From Dermanyssus gallinae (lineage: Eukaryota > Arthropoda > Arachnida > Mesostigmata > Dermanyssidae), in the NCBI GenBank assembly GCA_003439945.1, contig QVRM01006837.1, positions 62,001 through 126,000 on the forward strand: DNA of 64,000 nucleotides, given 5' to 3'. The position numbers were made by a program, and so were the translations under genes. Shown here piece by piece: positions 58,835-64,000 of the stretch; the first letter of the stretch is position 1; every line of letters starts with the position of its first letter. Under the pieces are notes generated by a model. The model was not told the origin of the DNA, made no database searches, and saw nothing but the letters and a program-made list of their open reading frames with translations.

Positions 58835-60505
58835 GAGTAAACTAACCAAACTGATTTTCCGATACATGTATATATACAGATTTGTGCTTGGCAATTATCT
58901 TCTTTCTATCAGAAAGTGGCCGGGCGCAGCTTGAGTAGTAGCAGTAGGAGTCGTAATCCTAGAAAAAGTAATCATATGTGTGATGCTTCGTATTGGCAAC
59001 GGAAAAACAGTCATATCAGGGCTTTTTTTCTTTGAAAGCTATCTCGTAATGCCTCGTTTAGGCGTGTTAGGCCACTATCTCCCCATCATCGTTATCATCA
59101 TCACCGTCGTGGCCGTGTTCGTTCTTCGTCAATATCGATTGTTGACGCTTTTCTTCACTAGTGCCGTTTTTTGCAGATGTTGCTAGAACTTTACGTAGAT
59201 GCTGTCTCCGGCTGTATCTGACTGTGGCCACGCTCTCTGGAATAGGATTGTGATAGCCCTCACGTGCTGCCCGTATTGACCACAGCAGCAACAATGACAA
59301 CAACAGCGACAGAAAAATAGCACAATAGCAGCAACAACAACAACAACAACAACAACCAACATACCAAAAATAACCATTTCCATCGGCTCCACCTCGTTAG
59401 CCTTTTTTCTAACACCAAAGCTTGCAATATTCGTCCCTCGCTCCAGCCGGCTGCCAGTTGGCTTGTAGCCATGTTGCTTCTGCTCCATTAATAAAATGGA
59501 ACTATTACTACTACTACTACTACTACTACTACTGCCGATGCGGCCGTTGTTGCTTCTCATTTGACGAACCGTGGCGTGGTAAGTCTACTAGGTGAGACGG
59601 TCTCGTGCTCTGCAACAGACACACCGTAAGATGATGTTGAGGCGGCCGGCGATAGCTGGAGGCCACATACTGGGCTTGAGTCTCGGCCTGAGTTGAGGTT
59701 GGTGTTTTGACCAGGTTTGTCCGTTGACTGACCCCGCAGCTCTGTAGATGAGCCCTTCCAGCACACCGCTAACACCGGTAGCGGTTCCGAGGTGATTGCG
59801 ACCATCGCCACGCTCCTGACAATGGTAGTTGTCCTATTAGCGGCGGTGGTGGCGGCGGCGGTGGCAGAGATTGTGATGGTGATGGGGCTATGGTTACAAT
59901 AGCGATGACGGCTGATAATGACAATTCGACGGCAAAATTGAGCTATATGATAACTCCTTTCCTATTTCGGCTACTCCTATTCTGGTGACGGCAACGGACT
60001 CAGCGAGCTACACGGTTGCCAACTCTGACGGAGCCAGTCGGGTCGAGCTCGTAATCTAATGATGGATGCCGCCGACGACACCTCTCGCCGGCTTCTCTTC
60101 CGGGACAGTGATAAGGAAACGGAAAGGTCGTTAATTCCAGTTAGAGACTATTCCCGACTGCGATATGACTCGCATGAATGAGCGAGCAAGCGAGCGAACG
60201 AACGAACGGATGAAGGGATGCAGTAGCTGATGGCGTTCCTTATTTTGCAGCTGTGGTTTCACACGCGGTGCCACAAGATTGATGAATGAAGTTGATAATG
60301 ATAACGATAATGATGATGGCTTAGAGTAAAACATAGATAGCTATCAACTCAGTCATACATGTTTGCGATCTTGTCATAAAAAGAAGTTCGAGAAAAGGCA
60401 GCATATTCGCGGATGGCTCTCTTTTGCCTTCTCGGAGCGCCCTTTAGTGTATTGATTGGTTTATTTGCTTGATAAGTGTGTGTACACATATCGTCCTTTT
60501 ATATC

Positions 60506-60545
<40 letters not shown>

Positions 60546-61417
60546 GGCCTCCTTAAGGTATTTGTAGAGCTCGTTAAAACAAATCTGAATTTTCTTATTG
60601 GAACATGGTCTTGGACAAGTTTTAAAGGAACTGAAATTCAATTCTAGACGATTCTATTCAGTAAATGCATATTTTCAAGGCACTTATGGCTTATAGATTT
60701 GAGTGTTTTAGTCGAAAACAATGTTCTTCATGATGCCTTGCCTTTTAGGAGATGAAGGGCGCACAGAATCGTATACGTTTTATATACCATAACAAATTGC
60801 GCCTAATTGCGTGATCTCTTTCCAAAGTGGCGCGACACGAACATATCTGCCTTTGGATACATTGAAAGCTACAAGCAAAGTTTGCAATGCCCGCAATAAA
60901 TTGTAAATATTTTAACTTTTGATTTTCGACAAACAAGCAATTTATGCATGTTGACGGGGGTACATCCTGCAATGCGTCGTGCGCGACTTGTTAATCGGCG
61001 TATTGCACGTGAAGTACTAGTTGGGCGAAAATGTTCGGGTGGTGAGCCCAGCTTCCTCACACAAATTAGTGTGAATAGTAGACAAAGGAATGGTGGAAAG
61101 CCTTATTTTTCGGTTTAGTTTAGGAGAATTTTCAGTCGTCAGTTTGCCCCACCCCCGATCGTCACCCGTCAGATCAACTGGAAGATGGCCCAATATTCTT
61201 CGATTGGAGCGTTCCCCTCCCTCGCCAAGCACGACGCCAAAAGACGGACAGGCTGTTTAACTGTATTCCAGAATTAAAAAAAAAATAACTAAACATTTTG
61301 ATAAACGATCAAACAACCTCAGAACTGGTGCAACGATATCAACGGTTGAAGTAGCCAGAACGGATCTGAAGTAAATGTGAGCTATTCAGGCAATAAAACG
61401 ATATTCTCATATATGTA
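57408..61417. other. Unassigned stretch with simple repeats
   Basis: No gene supported. It holds AT/hairpin sequence at 58780-58833 (TTATATATATGAGT and its complement), an (AAC)n patch near 59330-59355, (TAC)n at about 59505-59533, GGC-type triplets near 59842-59865 and GCGAACGA-type repeats near 60180-60208. The trinucleotide-rich segment 59100-60120 could be a regulatory or first-exon region. A minus open frame at 59560-59183 has a Ser run and a hydrophobic Val run from these repeats. Confidence 0.45.
58780..58833. repeat. AT array with a 14-bp hairpin
   Basis: TTATATATATGAGT and ACTCATATATATAA form an inverted repeat at about 58788-58820. AT dinucleotides follow and GAGTAA recurs at the far end. 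Confidence 0.85.
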
Positions 61418-61498
61418 TCTATATATATATATATATAAAGGTGAGCACTGCCGAGTGTGCAAACGTATTGTAAATGATTTATAAACCATCACAATATA

Positions 61499-61532
<34 letters not shown>
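61418..61532 (+). mobile_element. R2-like 3' terminus inserted inside a TA microsatellite
   Basis: A TA run (61418-61437) is followed by a 58-bp terminus (61440-61497) that differs from the 10.9-kb copy at only 3 positions. A second TA run then follows (61501-61532). The fragment is therefore flanked on both sides by TA repeats, as expected if the element inserted into a TA microsatellite and was truncated at once. Confidence 0.88.
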
Positions 61533-61537
<5 letters not shown>

Positions 61538-64000
61538 CAATAGTTTGGTCTACAAATGATGCATAAAGGGAAAACAAATGTTGACATACGTGTATATCAT
61601 CACGGCTATAGTAGGACTGTTCTATCGCATCATTGGTGGCTGAATAGAATTTGACACGGTTGAAACGGCCGAGTTTTTGTTGTACATCATCACAGGTGAT
61701 GAAGCATGTTGTCTCCAATAGCAACCCTCGACGGCCGAGTGAGAAACGTCTAAAGATAGCCGTTCTAGGAAACTAAGCGCCTGAGAAGCGTTTAAGGTCA
61801 GACTGTGACAGAAGTGTTCTATATGTGGAAGTATTAAAACGCCTGTTCGCGAGAATTCCTCATATGCGGCCCGAACTTTACAATTCCGGAAAATAAATTC
61901 CGATGCTATTACGCACAAATAAAAGGGCAACCGTTCACAACACTACTCCTACCCATACGATCAAAAAGTGGCCACCTAGTGATTGGACGTTACACCCTAG
62001 CCACATGCTTTCCCTTTCGAGTGGCTCGACGCACACCAAAACAGGCGGCACGTAGCGCTGCGAAGGGCAGCTATAGAAGATAATGGCAATTCTGCTCGCA
62101 GAGAGGTCTGCTTCGTGTAGATGTACCGTTGTACCTCGTATGCGCGATAAGCCAAGGCGGCAGGCATCGTTACTAGTAACTCTGATTCGCATGATTAATC
62201 TTCCATGATGGACCGATAAAAAAAAGTACTATAGGAAGTTTACACATCCGAGTCATTTTTTATTTGCCGAGAAGTTGCCCGCAGCACGCAGAATTCGCCC
62301 ATATTTTGCCTTCATGACAAAATCAAGGCATTTTTCTGTATGATATAATCCTCCATTGTGGCCAGCGGCTTTGCGCAGAAACAATCCTGCTTAAAGGGCA
62401 GATTAGCATCCGGGCAGCTTAAACAGCTTTTTGATCGTGAAGGTAAAATGCAGGACGTAACGTATATCTCTCATGAGTGTCCCGTAGGACTCTAACACCT
62501 GTAGCAGAAGTTTTTTCACTCGGGTCTTCCGCCATAAAGCGCAAATGTGGCACATGCGCAATAATAAGCCCGGCTAGCCCCCTTGATCCTAGATCATCCA
62601 TCTGCTGAGATTTGCTGCGGCAAGTGTTGCTTTTTATAATAGCGCATGCTAGCTTTCCCGAAAAACAAAAAACCGTCGGTTTCTTCAGGAGCAAGTATTA
62701 GTTTAAACCTACCTATCTAATGCTGAGTTAACTTTGACCTCTAGTTACTACTAGGTTTCTGTTTGACGCTAGTATACGTCATCCGCATACGATCTTATTC
62801 TTATACGGTCTAATTCTCTACGCACAACGGTATCGTGGGCCAAGTTTTACACTAATTGCGTAAATGCGGAGCAGGAGAATTCAGACTCTGTACCGCTTGT
62901 CTTTTCAGTTTTATCGCACAGATGAGTCGCAGTTGCGCATCGGAAATATGGAGAAGCCCATTTCGTCCTTATCGAGTACGATATCGGGTCTCAATTCGTC
63001 CAACTAAAGGTATTTATAACGTCCAGAAGGAGCGAAAAGTCTACCCCTCTTTTCTGTATAGATATTTGCTTTTAAATATAGATTCATACATGTGTTCAAG
63101 CTGTCTTTAAAATGGCACGGTTATCTCAAGCATGTGAGTATATAAATTGACTGTTGTATTTTAATGATAACTGGCTGAACCGCTGTCTGCCGAAAATAGA
63201 GCAATAAGCTTGAATTGTTTTTCAGGATGTGTTTTGCACCCTCGGGCTTTATTCGATCCAGCTGCTTTCTTAAACTCTGTTTTAGCGACGTCTAAAATTT
63301 CCTTTCTTGTAGGTATTAGAGAATGGTCTTGGGTTATGCTTACCTTTTGTTCTCTCTAGAGCTGATTTTCTATAAGTTGACTATATTCACTCTATTATTA
63401 GCTAACTTTGGAGCATCGGTGCCATTCTTTAGTCGTGTTAAAGAATAATTTGGTTTAAGCAGACGTCTTCATACTCATTTAGTTGCATCTAAGAGGCTCG
63501 TTTCCCAGAACCTAACACACATTCATCTCGCCTTGTTTTAATACCAAAAACCGCATGAATATGTACACGAAGCAGAGATATTTCTTTTGATGAACGACAA
63601 CTTCTTAAAACTTGCCGCTCACAAAAGTGCGACTTCAGGTATAGATTTTGTGACAATTGTAGTTCATAACAAATTTGGAATGCACTTAAAGGCAGAAACC
63701 ACAGAACTAAGGCTAGCAAAAGGCTTTGCCTTTAGTATTTTTATACAATCTTACTAGTATTGCTATATCATTTTCGTAAGCATTACTGTACGACTTTCAT
63801 GCTAAACTGCTTTTTTTGTGGCAATCGAAACACCGGTAGCACTTTAGCTGTTTTGTTCTATTTTTATGACCATTATAAGAGTATCTATTTATGTCGTACG
63901 AGTGGAGTTGAATGATAGTGTCTAGCTACTGCTTCTAGAAGCACCCCGCCAGCTGCAGCCGGTGGAAAGCCACAGTCGATTCGGGCCAAGTTCTACTTAG
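61533..64000. other. Unassigned stretch to the end of the window
   Basis: No gene, tRNA or known repeat recognised. The minus-strand phrase near 63320-63240 (RKEILDVAKTEFKKAAGS) has a weak RT-entry look but no supporting motifs. Confidence 0.5.

Noticed and set aside
59183..59560. Possible small membrane protein with Ser run and Val-rich segment
   Set aside because: The Ser run comes from (TAC)n and the Val run from (AAC)n read on the minus strand. No independent support.
63240..63330. RT-entry-like phrase on minus (RKEILDVAKTEFKKAAGS)
   Set aside because: Only one weak motif, with no accompanying RT blocks up- or downstream.

Overview
This is eukaryotic, probably invertebrate, DNA with almost no recognisable host coding sequence. 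It carries long (AT)n microsatellites about every 1-2 kb, Tc1/mariner transposons, non-LTR retrotransposons of several clades (APE-type and RLE-type) and two tRNA-derived SINE families. This mix fits an arthropod, perhaps an arachnid or mite, but no host gene anchors that guess. I found no convincing cellular gene, rRNA, functional tRNA, CRISPR array or bacterial operon. Almost every meaningful coding signal belongs to a mobile element.

Layout. 0-5 kb: simple repeats, a 2-kb degenerate R1-like retrotransposon on the minus strand, then a polypurine tract. 5.8-7.9 kb: a mariner relic, then the 3' part of an RLE-type retrotransposon ending in (TA)n. 8.9 kb: a tRNA-SINE (family B) with target-site duplication. 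10.9-12.5 kb: a 5'-truncated R2-like retrotransposon with an open C-terminal ORF (CCHC plus PD-D endonuclease). 12.5-13.7 kb: a broken Tc1 copy. 14.4-15.3 kb: a possible retrotransposon ORF1 relic. 15-23 kb: mostly unassigned, rich in AT arrays, with a tandem duplication at 17.8-18.7 kb. 23.5 kb: SINE family A. 25-26 kb: a decayed RT/endonuclease relic. 27.5-27.9 kb: a (GTT)n array. 29.4 and 30.3 kb: SINE family B. 30.8-31.1 kb: an RT relic. 32.35-35.08 kb: a young 2.7-kb non-LTR insertion with an uninterrupted 854-codon frame and a 15-bp target-site duplication. 36.8 and 39.3 kb: 3' ends of related elements, the second only 36 bp long. 40.2-41.6 kb: a tandem duplication, an R1 relic and SINE A. 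42.4 kb: a second mariner relic. 49.2-54.4 kb: four head-to-tail units of about 1.3 kb, each carrying an RT fragment. 55.2-57.4 kb: a Tc1 element with long inverted repeats, interrupted by a 0.58-kb CR1-like fragment. 57.4-64 kb: mostly unassigned.

The strongest themes are these. (1) An R2-like RLE retrotransposon has four copies of its 3' terminus in the window, all joined or close to TA tracts, which suggests a TA-microsatellite target. (2) A retrotransposon RT fragment has become part of a 1.3-kb tandem satellite that starts beside one of those 3' termini. (3) There is clear nested-insertion history, with readable target-site duplications for several element types.
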